The translations under genes were made by a program, and so were the position numbers. A stretch of 64,000 nucleotides of DNA from Achromobacter veterisilvae (lineage in GTDB: Bacteria > Pseudomonadota > Gammaproteobacteria > Burkholderiales > Burkholderiaceae_B), in NCBI RefSeq assembly GCF_900496975.1, contig NZ_UFQC01000012.1, positions 1-64,000 of the forward strand, read 5' to 3'. The notes below the pieces were generated by a model. It saw only the letters and a program-made list of their open reading frames with translations. It had not been told where the DNA came from and made no database searches. Of this stretch, positions 38,362-48,777 are shown piece after piece; position 1 is the stretch's first letter, and every line of letters starts with the position of its first letter.

Positions 38362-39357
38362 TTACGGGATGACGATGCCGCGGGTCTTGATCAGGGCGCC
38401 GATGCGCTCATGTTCGCCCTGCAGGAAAGTGGTGAATTCACTGGCGCTGCCGCCCGCCAGCTCAATGCCGAATTCCTTGGCGCGGTCGTGCACGATGGGG
38501 CTGGACAGCGCCTTGTTCAATTGCGCGTTCAGGGTGTTCACGGTCTGGTCCGGCGTTTCCGCGGGCACCAGCACGCCGTACCAGGTGCCGGACCGAAAGC
38601 CGTCCAGGCCGGCGTCCGTGGAGGTGGGCAATTCCTTCCAATCCGGCAGGGGTTCGGCGTTGCCGACCATCAGCGCCTTCAAGCGGCCTTCCTGCACCAT
38701 TGCCCGCGTGGCGGGAGCATCGAACACGGCATCGACATGGCCGCCCGCCAGCGCGGGCACGAACGCGCTGGACCCCGCCATGGGCACGTTCACGATCTTG
38801 ATGCCGGTCATGGCGGCGAATTGCTCGGCGGCGATGTGAGGGCTGCTGCCGATTCCCGACGACGCGAATGTCACGCCGTTGGGATTGGCGCGCGCCCAGG
38901 CAATGAACGATTTGATGTCATTGACTGGAATGGACGAGCGGATATACAGCACGGTAGGCTGCCAGCCCACGTACATGACCGGCTTGAAGCGGGCGCTGTC
39001 GAAGGCCGGACCGCCATCCTTGAATTGCAACGTGGTGTAAGGCAGGCCCGTGAACAACATCAGGCGGCCATCGCGCGCCGAGTCCTGCGCGACATAGCGC
39101 GTGCCGATCAACGTGCCCGCGCCGACTTTGTTCATGGGTGTAACGGGCGCGCCGATCTGCTGCGAAAACGCTTCGGTCAATGAACGCGCCATCAGGTCCA
39201 GCGACCCGCCCGCCGCGATGGGAATGATCATTTCATAGTGGCGCTGCGCCTCACTGCGGCTGCTGGGAAGCCAGGTCAGGATCGCGCAGAAACAGGCCAG
39301 CACGATACGGAAAAAGCCAAATCGGGACGGGCGCATCGCCCGTGGGAATGCGTTCAT
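38362..39357 (-). CDS. Bug-family (tripartite tricarboxylate transport type) solute receptor
   Basis: The protein has 331 residues. I chose ATG 39357 (MNAFPRAMRP), 7 nt after AGGAG, over a GTG 18 bp upstream. A signal peptide reaches about residue 37 (SEA-Q). The PIAAGGSLDLMARSL loop and SSGIGSSPHIAAEQFAAMTG and VDAVFDAPA segments are Bug signatures; such receptors bind carboxylates by water bridges. No TctA/TctB membrane genes are near, so it is an orphan receptor, as is common in Bordetella. It is divergent from a LysR gene, with a shared 30-bp motif 76 bp upstream. Confidence 0.9.
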   Translation of the reverse strand: MNAFPRAMRPSRFGFFRIVLACFCAILTWLPSSRSEAQRHYEMIIPIAAGGSLDLMARSLTEAFSQQIGAPVTPMNKVGAGTLIGTRYVAQDSARDGRLMLFTGLPYTTLQFKDGGPAFDSARFKPVMYVGWQPTVLYIRSSIPVNDIKSFIAWARANPNGVTFASSGIGSSPHIAAEQFAAMTGIKIVNVPMAGSSAFVPALAGGHVDAVFDAPATRAMVQEGRLKALMVGNAEPLPDWKELPTSTDAGLDGFRSGTWYGVLVPAETPDQTVNTLNAQLNKALSSPIVHDRAKEFGIELAGGSASEFTTFLQGEHERIGALIKTRGIVIP

Positions 39358-39432
39358 GGTTGTCTCCTGCGACACGAGGCATTAGTAGCTTTATGGTTGT
39401 CGCCGTATTCTGCGGCCAGCTTGTCCGGGTAT

Positions 39433-39462
39433 CCAATCAGATCCTTCTATAAGTAGGCATAA
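39433..39462 (-). promoter_or_regulatory. 30-bp shared motif, copy 1 (Bug receptor / LysR intergenic region)
   Basis: Written on the + strand: CCAATC, one base, GAT, two bases, TT, one base, TAT, eight bases, ATAA. This same spacing is found at 44704 and 46773. 18 of 30 positions are identical in all three. TAT-N8-ATA is a dyad that includes T-N11-A, the common LysR pattern. It is 76 bp from the Bug receptor ATG and 120 bp from the LysR GTG. Confidence 0.65.
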
Positions 39463-39581
39463 ACACGATGTATGGCTGTAAGCGAGGCAACCGCGGACAG
39501 TTGTACTGGCGCGCAGCGCGCGGTATGTTCGCGCAACGAGGCCCCGCAGGGTCCAGCACAAAAAAACGAAGGGAGACACGA

Positions 39582-40520
39582 GTGCGCAGCATCAATCTTG
39601 CGAATTTGGAAACGGCGTTCTGGATTGCGCGACTGGGTAGTTTCACGGCGGCCGCCGAACGCCTGTACACCACCCAACCCGCGATTTCGGCGCGGATGCG
39701 CGAACTGGAAGCCGCGCTGGGCGTAAAGCTGTTCATGCGAGTCGGCCGCGGGGTGGAAATGACGCTGGAAGGCCGCAAGTTCCTTCAGGACGCCGAACCC
39801 ATATTCCAGCAACTGGAAACCCTGGCCGCATCGGTCAGCTCCGGCTATACCGCGAGCGGCATGGTGCGAATCGGCGCCGGCAACATCTCCATGAGCTGGT
39901 TTCCCGCGATGATCCGGGAACTGCAGCGCACCATGCCAGAACTTACCTACGACGTGGAAATCGACCTGGCCGGCAAGACGCTGCAAAAGCTCGAAGCCAG
40001 CAAGCTGGACGTGGCGATCGTCGCGGGGCCCATCACCGCCGAAAAGCTGTCGGCCACCCGCCTCGGCTACGACCGCATGGTCTGGGTGGCGTCGCCGCAG
40101 TTCCTGGAACAGAACTGGAATGGCAGCCTGCGTGAATTCCTGCGCGCCACGCCGATCTGGTGCGTGCAGCGCGAGTCGTTCTACTGGCTGGATGCCATGC
40201 GCGTGATCGTGGATAGCGGAGGCAATCCCCGGCATTTCCACGGGATCAGCAACATGGCGGCCGCGCGGCAGATCGTGCTGGGGTCGGGCGGCATAGGCTG
40301 CCTGTCGTCGACCATGATTCGCGACGATCTGGACAGTGGATCCTTGATACCCATTCCCGAACTGGAGCAGGGGGGCTGGGTCGAGTTTTCGGTGGCCTGT
40401 GTGGCCGAAGCGCGCTCGTCCCATATCATTTCCCAGATCATGGACGCGGCGCAGGCCGCTTCGACCCTGGCGCGCACACCGGGTGAGGTCAGCCGCGGGC
40501 GGGGTTATGGGTCGCCATAA
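39582..40520 (+). CDS. LysR-family transcriptional regulator
   Basis: The protein has 312 residues from GTG 39582, preceded by GGGAG. Earlier in-frame ATG 39468 falls within the divergent promoter and is rejected. The winged helix-turn-helix is at about 5-62 (LETAFWIARLGSFTAAAERLYTTQPAISARMRELE), and the effector domain at about 90-290. It sits between a divergent Bug receptor-MmgE/PrpD operon and a forward oxidase, and close to the 30-bp motif. It is probably the regulator of the local catabolic genes. The inducer is unknown but probably an organic acid. Confidence 0.92.
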   Translation: MRSINLANLETAFWIARLGSFTAAAERLYTTQPAISARMRELEAALGVKLFMRVGRGVEMTLEGRKFLQDAEPIFQQLETLAASVSSGYTASGMVRIGAGNISMSWFPAMIRELQRTMPELTYDVEIDLAGKTLQKLEASKLDVAIVAGPITAEKLSATRLGYDRMVWVASPQFLEQNWNGSLREFLRATPIWCVQRESFYWLDAMRVIVDSGGNPRHFHGISNMAAARQIVLGSGGIGCLSSTMIRDDLDSGSLIPIPELEQGGWVEFSVACVAEARSSHIISQIMDAAQAASTLARTPGEVSRGRGYGSP

Positions 40521-40615
40521 AAAAAGGTGATTTTTGCCAAAGCAAAGCGGGCGATAGAGTGAGACCAGCATGCCGGCCCTTTCGTCCGGCAGATCAGGCA
40601 CCGGGTGCATCATTC

Positions 40616-41779
40616 ATGTCATTTGATTCCGCTTTTGGCTATAACTTCGACGATTTGCGGGCGTTGGCCAAGCGCCGGCTACCGCACGGCCTGTTCGAAT
40701 TCGTGGACAGGGGAACCGAAGACGACCTCACCATCCGCAATAACTTCGATGCCTTTCGGCGCATCCAGTTGTTTCCGCGTCCGTTGGTGGATGTCTCGAA
40801 ACGGTCATTGACGATGAGCTTGTTCGGCAAGGAATACCCCATGCCGGTCTGCCTGGCGCCTACGGGCGCCGCGGGGCTGCTGTGGCATGAAGGCGAGGTG
40901 GCCGCGGCAGCGGCCGCGGCCGCTTTCGGCATTCCGTACTCCATGTCTACCGGGTCGATAACCTCGATCGAGAAGGTCGCGGAAAAGGCCGGCGGCGAAT
41001 TGTGGTTCCAGTTGTACTTGTGGCCGGACCCGGCCATGTCGCTTGAACTGGTAAGGCGGGCTCGCGACGCCGGCTACAAGGCGCTGATCGTGACCATCGA
41101 TACCACCGTTACGCCGAACCGGGAATTCAACTATCGCAACGGGTTCACGGTGCCCATGAAGCTGACGCGGCGAAACGTGGCGGATGCGATGCGCCGCCCG
41201 CGCTGGGCATTCGGCGTCATGGGGCGCTATCTGATGTCGGGCGGCATGCCGAGATTTCACAACCTGCCCAGCGCATTGCAGCGCAAAATGACCGACACGC
41301 GCAAGGCCGGACTGATGCCGAAGAACGACAGCCTGACCTGGGACGACTTGAAGCGACTGCGCGACATGTGGGACGGCCCGCTGATCGTCAAGGGAATCCT
41401 GCACCCCGACGACGCCTGCGCCGCTGTGCAGGCCGGCGCCGACGGCATCGTGGTGTCGAATCATGGCGGGCGCGTGCTGGACAATGCGCCCGCCTCCATC
41501 GAAATGCTGCCGGATGTGCGGCAGGCCGTCGGGTCGCGCACCGTGGTCCTGCTGGACAGCGGTATCCGGCGCGGCAGCGACGTGGTCAAGGCGATTGCGC
41601 TGGGGGCGGATGCCGTCATGGTGGGACGGATGGCCATGTGGGGCACGGCCGTGGGCGGCCAGCGCGGCGTCGCGCATGCGCTGACCCTGTTGCGCGACGA
41701 AATCGACCGCGTCATGGCGTTCACGGGGTGCACGAGCATGGCGGACCTGAATCGCGCCTGCTGCGCACGGCTCCCCTGA
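40616..41779 (+). CDS. FMN-dependent alpha-hydroxy-acid oxidizing enzyme
   Basis: The protein has 387 residues, the length of lactate and mandelate dehydrogenases and glycolate oxidases. I chose ATG 40616 (MSFDSAFGY) over an upstream frame start at 40559 because the alignment begins there. FMN and catalytic features: RPLVDVS, PTGAAGLLWHEGE, WFQLYLWPDP, VTIDTTV, IVKGILHPDDA and the base His283 in SNHGGR. It turns a 2-hydroxyacid into a 2-oxoacid. A 2-hydroxyacid dehydrogenase for the other stereochemistry lies 3 kb away. It follows the LysR gene with a 95-bp gap. The substrate is unknown. Confidence 0.88.
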   Translation: MSFDSAFGYNFDDLRALAKRRLPHGLFEFVDRGTEDDLTIRNNFDAFRRIQLFPRPLVDVSKRSLTMSLFGKEYPMPVCLAPTGAAGLLWHEGEVAAAAAAAAFGIPYSMSTGSITSIEKVAEKAGGELWFQLYLWPDPAMSLELVRRARDAGYKALIVTIDTTVTPNREFNYRNGFTVPMKLTRRNVADAMRRPRWAFGVMGRYLMSGGMPRFHNLPSALQRKMTDTRKAGLMPKNDSLTWDDLKRLRDMWDGPLIVKGILHPDDACAAVQAGADGIVVSNHGGRVLDNAPASIEMLPDVRQAVGSRTVVLLDSGIRRGSDVVKAIALGADAVMVGRMAMWGTAVGGQRGVAHALTLLRDEIDRVMAFTGCTSMADLNRACCARLP

Positions 41780-41799
41780 GCGCCCGCGCCCGGCGGGAT

Positions 41800-42762
41800 T
41801 CAACGCGCCGCGCGTGCCTGGCTGGCGCCAAACTCCTTCAATGCCGTCAGGTCGCGGCGGACCAGGCCGCGCAGGGCCCGGCCGTCCGCGGCCTGCACGA
41901 AGACGCCCGTCGCCGCGATCTTGCCCTGCACCTGTGACTCTCCCAGCACTTGCAGCAGACCGTGTTCCAACGCCGCGGCCACCGGCGCGGGCAGACCCGG
42001 CGGACCCCATATGGCGGCCCATACCGGCACGGCAAACCCGGGATAGCCTGCCTCGGCGCTGGACGGCACATTTGGCAAGCTGGCCACGCGCTCGTTGCCC
42101 AGCACGGCCAGCACCTTCAGTTTGTCGTTCTTCAGGTAGCCGTCGATGGGCCCCACGCCCAGGTCGACGCGACCCGCGGCCACGTCCATGGCCATGGGCG
42201 CCAGGCCTTTGTAGGGGATGTGATTCAGCTTGAGCTTGCCTTCGCGTTCCAGCAGCAAGGCGGCGACCTCGTAGATGGTCGCAGGCCCGGAAGTGCCGAA
42301 ATTCAGATCCGATTTCTGCGCCTTGGCATAGGCCACCAGTTCCTGCAGCGTATTGGCGGGCAGGTCGCTGCGCGCGAACAGCACGAACGGCGCATAGCCC
42401 ACGATTGCCAGCGGGGTGAAGTCGCGCTCGGGATCGTAGGGCGTGTCGGGCAACATCAGCGGGGCCACCACGTGGGTGGATCCGGTTCCGAAGAACACGG
42501 TGTAGCCATCGGCGGGCGCGCGCGCCACGGCCGCGGCGCCTATGGTGCCGGAGGCGCCGGTCTTGTTCTCGACCACCACCGGTTGTTTCCATAGCGACGA
42601 CAACCCTTCGGCGATGACGCGCGCCGAGGTGTCGCTGGCGCCGCCGGGGGGCGTGGAGACCACGATCCTGACGGGCGCGGCCGGAAAGGTCTGGGCGGCG
42701 GATGCGCCCGCCGCGGCGCACAACAGCATGGCGCCCAGCATCAGTGATTTACAGGTGGACAT
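41800..42762 (-). CDS. Bug-family solute receptor (second)
   Basis: The protein has 320 residues from ATG 42762 with AAGGAG upstream. A signal peptide covers about 1-23 (ASA-AQTFP). PVRIVVSTPPGGASDTSARVIAEGL is the Bug loop, and NKTGASGTIGAAAVARA, GTSGPATIYEVAALLL and HIPYKGLAPMAMDVAAGRVDLGV complete the pattern. It is the last gene of the minus-strand catabolic run, 47 bp after the FAH-fold gene. No membrane transporter partners are close. It probably binds an intermediate or substrate of this pathway. Confidence 0.92.
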   Translation of the reverse strand: MSTCKSLMLGAMLLCAAAGASAAQTFPAAPVRIVVSTPPGGASDTSARVIAEGLSSLWKQPVVVENKTGASGTIGAAAVARAPADGYTVFFGTGSTHVVAPLMLPDTPYDPERDFTPLAIVGYAPFVLFARSDLPANTLQELVAYAKAQKSDLNFGTSGPATIYEVAALLLEREGKLKLNHIPYKGLAPMAMDVAAGRVDLGVGPIDGYLKNDKLKVLAVLGNERVASLPNVPSSAEAGYPGFAVPVWAAIWGPPGLPAPVAAALEHGLLQVLGESQVQGKIAATGVFVQAADGRALRGLVRRDLTALKEFGASQARAAR

Positions 42763-42809
42763 AGCGTGTCTCCTTGGCCGCTCGCTGTGGATATGCGGCG
42801 GCGCCAGCG

Positions 42810-43733
42810 TTAGATAATGCGGGTTTCCAGGACGCCGATCTGGTCCACGCCTGCATGGACGATGTCGCCGGGCTTCAGGAAGTACGGTCGGGGATCCGGC
42901 TTGCGATGCACTGCCACCCCATCGGGCGTGCCGCTGCTGATGATGTCTCCGGCCTCCAGCCCGACCCGCGACCAGAACGCCACCAGTTCGTCGAACTGGA
43001 AGATCAGATCGGTGCAATCCGACTGCTGTCGCAGCTCTCCGTTCACCTTGAGCCATAGACGCAAGGCGGTGGGATCGGGGACTTCATCGGCCGTCAGTAT
43101 GCAAGGCCCCAAGGGGCCAAATCCGGGAAAGTTCTTGCCCATCATGACCAGCAGGTTGCGCATTTCGGCGAATTGCCATTCACGCGCCGACAGGTCGTTC
43201 ATGATGGTGTAGCCGAAGATCGCCTGCTTCGCCTGGCCGCGCGTGGCGTTCAGCAGGTCCCGGCCCACGATGACGGCGACTTCGGCTTCGTAATCCATCT
43301 GCTCGACATCGTCTGGCCGTTCGACTTGGGCCCGGTGTCCGACCAGGTTCCTGCCCAGCTTGATGAAGCCGGTGGGAAAGTCGATCTGGAAGCCGGCGCC
43401 GGCCTCTGGATTGCCCCTGATGCTTTCAAGCCGGTGGGCCCCGAAGTTGCGGCCCGCGGCAATGCATGAGCGCGGCGGCACCGGCGTCAGCCAGGTCACG
43501 TCGTCCTCGCCATGGAACCAGGCGGGATCGGCGCCGCGTTCGGCGCGTTCTTGCGCCTGCCTCAGCGCATCCAGTCCGGCCGGGCCGGCATGAATGGCTC
43601 CCATCATGGTTCTGGGCGCATCGTGGCCGGGCAGGGCGGAGACGTCCAGAAGACGCGTGGAAGATCCGTCATCAAGCACTACGCCCAGGCGCTCGTGCGC
43701 CCTGCTTCCTGAGGTGAATCGCGCCAGTTTCAT
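42810..43733 (-). CDS. Fumarylacetoacetate hydrolase (FAH) fold protein
   Basis: The protein has 307 residues from ATG 43733. The core (CIAAGRNFGAHRLES, DYEAEVAVIVGRD, GYTIMNDLSAREWQ, DIISSGTPDGVAVHRKP) includes the acidic metal-binding residues of the E-x-E...D type. Members cleave C-C bonds in acylpyruvates or dehydrate or decarboxylate 2-oxo-3-deoxy acids. With a dioxygenase 2 bp upstream and dehydrogenases nearby, hydrolysis or hydration of a 2-oxoacid intermediate is likely. The start follows the dioxygenase stop nearly directly, so they are co-translated. Confidence 0.9.
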   Translation of the reverse strand: MKLARFTSGSRAHERLGVVLDDGSSTRLLDVSALPGHDAPRTMMGAIHAGPAGLDALRQAQERAERGADPAWFHGEDDVTWLTPVPPRSCIAAGRNFGAHRLESIRGNPEAGAGFQIDFPTGFIKLGRNLVGHRAQVERPDDVEQMDYEAEVAVIVGRDLLNATRGQAKQAIFGYTIMNDLSAREWQFAEMRNLLVMMGKNFPGFGPLGPCILTADEVPDPTALRLWLKVNGELRQQSDCTDLIFQFDELVAFWSRVGLEAGDIISSGTPDGVAVHRKPDPRPYFLKPGDIVHAGVDQIGVLETRII

Positions 43734-43735
43734 GA

Positions 43736-44599
43736 TCAGACGGCCTCGAGTTCTCGCGCGGAGCACCAGCGCAACTCGCGGCGGAATTTCTGATCGTCGA
43801 ACGGCGTGGAGCGGTGGAGCGTGCAACTGTCGTCCCAGACCAGCAGGTCGTGGGGTTGCCACTTATGCGCGTAACGGAACTGCGGCTGGGTGCTGAACTC
43901 AGTCAACTCTTCCAGCAGCGCGCGGCCAGCGGCTTCGTCCATGTCGACGATGTGCGAGGCGTGCGCGCCGATGTACAGGTTCTTGCGTCCCGAACCGGCA
44001 TGGGTGCGTACCAGGGGGTGTTCGGTGGGGGGCAACAGCTTGCGGGTTTCTTCGTTGAAGTTCGTGTAGCCCACCTTGGAACGCGAGGCGTAGACGCTAT
44101 GGACGACACGCAGGGATTCCAGCGTCTTCTGCCGTTCGGGCGGAAGGGCTTCCCAGGCCGCGCGCATGTCGGCGAACTCGGTATCGGGGGGATCGATCTC
44201 GGGCAGGACGATGGCGTTCAGCGCCGTCACACGAGCCGGCGGCTGGCGCATGGACATGTCGGTATGCCAGAACATATTGGCTTTCAGATAGAGCCTGCGC
44301 TCGTGGTCTTCCATCATGATCTTGCCCTCTTCGTCGACATTGGATACATCGTAGAAGTAAGGATTCTTCATGCGGGCGTTGTTCATTTGCCGCGCCAGTG
44401 CGTTGGGCGGCCCGAACCAGCGGATGAAGGCTTCCTGTTCGGCTTCCGTCAGCGGTTGGTTGCGGAAGTAGATCACGCCATGCTTGGACAGCGCAGCTTC
44501 GATGGCGGCGTAGGTGTCATGGTTAAGCGGTTGCCTCAGATCCAGGCCCGAGACTTCGGCGCCAAAGCCGGATTCGACCGGCGTGACCGTGATGGACAT
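43736..44599 (-). CDS. TauD/TfdA-family Fe(II)/2-oxoglutarate dioxygenase
   Basis: The protein has 287 residues from ATG 44599 with AGGAG. The metal triad is His112 and Asp114 (WHTDMS) and His262 (TLHRSTP), and a 2-oxoglutarate arginine follows in FRRELRW near 274-277. GVIYFRNQPLTEAEQEAFIRWFG is the N-terminal family block. These enzymes hydroxylate sulfonates, phenoxyacetates or similar acids using 2-oxoglutarate and oxygen. The upstream 30-bp motif (105 bp from the start) suggests control by the local LysR. Confidence 0.92.
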   Translation of the reverse strand: MSITVTPVESGFGAEVSGLDLRQPLNHDTYAAIEAALSKHGVIYFRNQPLTEAEQEAFIRWFGPPNALARQMNNARMKNPYFYDVSNVDEEGKIMMEDHERRLYLKANMFWHTDMSMRQPPARVTALNAIVLPEIDPPDTEFADMRAAWEALPPERQKTLESLRVVHSVYASRSKVGYTNFNEETRKLLPPTEHPLVRTHAGSGRKNLYIGAHASHIVDMDEAAGRALLEELTEFSTQPQFRYAHKWQPHDLLVWDDSCTLHRSTPFDDQKFRRELRWCSARELEAV

Positions 44600-44703
44600 G
44601 TCTGTTCTCCTATGGGTGAAATACGCCGTGCCTGGCGGCAGGCCATCTCGGATGGTTAGGGGTGTCATCGTCAGCACAGTCTATGAACGGGCTCTCGGTT
44701 ACG

Positions 44704-44733
44704 CCAATCCGATCTTTCTATGGGGGGCTATAA
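44704..44733 (-). promoter_or_regulatory. 30-bp shared motif, copy 2 (upstream of TauD-type gene)
   Basis: Same architecture as the copies at 39433 and 46773 with identical spacing: CCAATC-x-GAT-xx-TT-x-TAT-N8-ATAA. It lies between the stop of the 2-hydroxyacid dehydrogenase gene and the start of the TauD gene. Confidence 0.65.
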
Positions 44734-44753
44734 GGGGCTTTGATGCGAGCCGG

Positions 44754-45728
44754 CTATTGGTGGGCCAGGTCCAGTTCGCGTATCGGTTCGCCGGCCATCC
44801 AGGCCTGGATGTCTTCCACGGTTTCGCGGTAGAACTGCTCGTAGGCGGCGCGCGTGACGTACCCAAGGTGGGGTGTGATCAGCACATTGGGCAAGGTCCG
44901 GAACGGGTGTTCGCGCGGCAGCGGCTCGGTATGAAAGACATCCAGGCCGGCGCCGGCGATGCGGGATTCCCGCAGCGCCTGGATCAAGGCGCTTTCGTCC
45001 ACCAATCCGGCGCGCGATGTGTTGATGAAATAGGCATTTGGCTTCATGCGCGACAACTCGGCTTCCGAGACCAGGTGCCGTGTGCTGTTGCGTAGCTGCA
45101 TGGCGATCACGATGTAATCGGCCTGGCTGAACAGATCCGCCTTCGACACGAAGCGCGCGCCGGCGGCATGGGCGCGCTCGGCCGTCAGGTTCGGACTCCA
45201 GGCCAGGACCTGCATGCCGAATGCGTTGGCGACTTGGGCGACGCGCTGTCCGATGCGGCCCAGGCCGACCAGCCCCAGCACGGCGCCGTGCAGGTCCTGG
45301 CCCACGGTAACTTGCCATTGGCCCCGTTCCAGCGCCGAGCGTTCCTGTTCCAGGTGGCGGGCGTGCGCCAGGATGTGCAGCCAGATGAGTTCGGGCGTGC
45401 CATTTTGCGGGGCTTGGGTGCCGCAGACAACGATGCCGAGCTGCTGAGCGGCAGCGATATCCAGGGCGGCGTTGCGCATCGCGGTGGTGACGATCAGCTT
45501 CAGATTGGGCAGGTTCCTCAGCATCTCCGCGTCGAGCTTGGTCCGCTCGCGCATCAGGCAGATGACGTCGTAGGGGTGCAGGCGATCTTCCAGGGCGGAG
45601 GGGTTTTCAATATGGTCGCTATGGAACGTGACCCGGACATGCTCAGGCAGGGCAGTCCAGTCGGCGCTTTGCCGCGCGGCGTGCTGATAGTCGTCCAGGA
45701 CGGCTACGTGGATAGATTGTCGGGTCAT
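44754..45728 (-). CDS. D-2-hydroxyacid dehydrogenase family protein
   Basis: The protein has 324 residues. The NAD-binding motif GLVGLGRIGQRV is near 153-164. The catalytic arginine is in NTSRAGLVDE, glutamate in DVFHTEPLP and the histidine in TPHLGYVT. The N-terminal substrate domain ends TTAMRNAALD, where close relatives have TGARN. It reduces a 2-oxoacid or oxidises a D-2-hydroxyacid. No motif copy stands upstream; it is 108 bp from the SDR gene and may be read through from there. Confidence 0.93.
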   Translation of the reverse strand: MTRQSIHVAVLDDYQHAARQSADWTALPEHVRVTFHSDHIENPSALEDRLHPYDVICLMRERTKLDAEMLRNLPNLKLIVTTAMRNAALDIAAAQQLGIVVCGTQAPQNGTPELIWLHILAHARHLEQERSALERGQWQVTVGQDLHGAVLGLVGLGRIGQRVAQVANAFGMQVLAWSPNLTAERAHAAGARFVSKADLFSQADYIVIAMQLRNSTRHLVSEAELSRMKPNAYFINTSRAGLVDESALIQALRESRIAGAGLDVFHTEPLPREHPFRTLPNVLITPHLGYVTRAAYEQFYRETVEDIQAWMAGEPIRELDLAHQ

Positions 45729-45836
45729 GGGCGTAGGCGCGCTTTCTTGGGCAGGAAGTGGGAGGGGAACACCGATCGGTTCCCGATCCCGGCATACTCA
45801 TGCGGGTTCGGGCGATGGTAGGTGCAGCAGGAAACC

Positions 45837-46691
45837 TCAAGAATCGACGTCAACCGAGAGCGACGTCTGGCGATGCCGATTCAGTTCGGCGAACTGCTCG
45901 CGCAAACGGACATCAGCCATCTCGATGGCCCGTTTTCCCATCAGAAGCTGCAAGGGCGGCGCAGCGTCCTGGAACACCCGGAAGATTATTTCGGCCGCAC
46001 GTGCCGGCGATCCTTCCTGATGGCCGTGCGTTGCGCGCAGCCTTTCATGCCGCAACCCGACGGTTTGCGCATAGTCATCGACGGAGTCAGGCGCGCTCGT
46101 CATCGAGCTTCCCTGGAAATCGGTCCGCAGCGGCCCCGGTTCGATGACGGTGACGCGGATGCCCAATGGCCCGACTTCCTTCGCCAGCCCTTGCGATAGG
46201 CCCTCCACCGCGAACTTCGATGCGGCGTAGTAGGCCGAACCAGGGCTGCCGACGCGGCCGCTGATGGAGGAAACGTTGAAGATGTGTCCGCTCCGTTGCG
46301 CGCGCATGACGGGAAGGACGGCGCGAGTCAGGGACGCAAGTCCGAAAAAATTGGTCTCGAACAGATCGCGGATCTGCTTATCCTTGCCGGCTTCGACGCT
46401 GGCGTTGTAGCCAAACCCGGCATTGTTGACAAGCGCGTCGATGCGGCCGAACCGGTCCGTCGCCAGACGCACGGCCCTCGTGACCTGGTCCGGGTCGGTG
46501 ACGTCCACTGCGCAGGCCGCCGCCTGGTGGTCGGGGTGGGCGGAAATCAACTCGCGGATCGAGTCCAGGTCTCGCGCCGTGACGACGCACCGATGCCCTT
46601 GGGCCAGCACGTGCACGGCCAATGCGCGGCCCAGCCCCTTGGAACAGCCCGTTATCAGCCATACCGGCGTGTCGGCATTCGGATTCAACAT
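45837..46691 (-). CDS. Short-chain dehydrogenase/reductase
   Basis: The protein has 284 residues from ATG 46691 (MLNPNADTPVW). The longer frame to 46805 passes over the 30-bp motif and is not used. The classical SDR motifs are TGCSKGLGRA (cofactor), DVTDPDQ, NNAGFG, the Ser in NVSSISG and YYAASK. It oxidises or reduces a secondary alcohol with NAD(P). It is the first gene of the minus-strand catabolic run, with a motif copy 82 bp upstream. The substrate is unknown. Confidence 0.93.
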   Translation of the reverse strand: MLNPNADTPVWLITGCSKGLGRALAVHVLAQGHRCVVTARDLDSIRELISAHPDHQAAACAVDVTDPDQVTRAVRLATDRFGRIDALVNNAGFGYNASVEAGKDKQIRDLFETNFFGLASLTRAVLPVMRAQRSGHIFNVSSISGRVGSPGSAYYAASKFAVEGLSQGLAKEVGPLGIRVTVIEPGPLRTDFQGSSMTSAPDSVDDYAQTVGLRHERLRATHGHQEGSPARAAEIIFRVFQDAAPPLQLLMGKRAIEMADVRLREQFAELNRHRQTSLSVDVDS

Positions 46692-46772
46692 GCACCCCGC
46701 GATTTGCCCGGGCAGTCCGGCAATGAATGTGAGTTTCAGGCAAGTCAGTCTAAGCAGGGGCTGGGCGAGATG

Positions 46773-46802
46773 CCAATCCGATATTTTTATCGGCCTCCAT
46801 AA
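46773..46802 (-). promoter_or_regulatory. 30-bp shared motif, copy 3 (upstream of SDR gene)
   Basis: CCAATC-x-GAT-xx-TT-x-TAT-N8-ATAA with the same spacing as at 39433 and 44704. It is in the 217-bp gap that divides the catabolic cluster from the sulfur-type array. Confidence 0.65.
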
Positions 46803-46908
46803 CAAGATCTGATAAGTCGGAAAACCGCGAGATTGTTTCGCATCGACATGGCAGGCACGGTCAGCTCAAGCCGGATCGAATGCTGCGAAAAGCTTTACTT
46901 GTCGGGTT

Positions 46909-48747
<1,839 letters not shown>

Positions 48748-48777
48748 GGAGGACTCCGTGTATGTGCCGGGCGGGGG

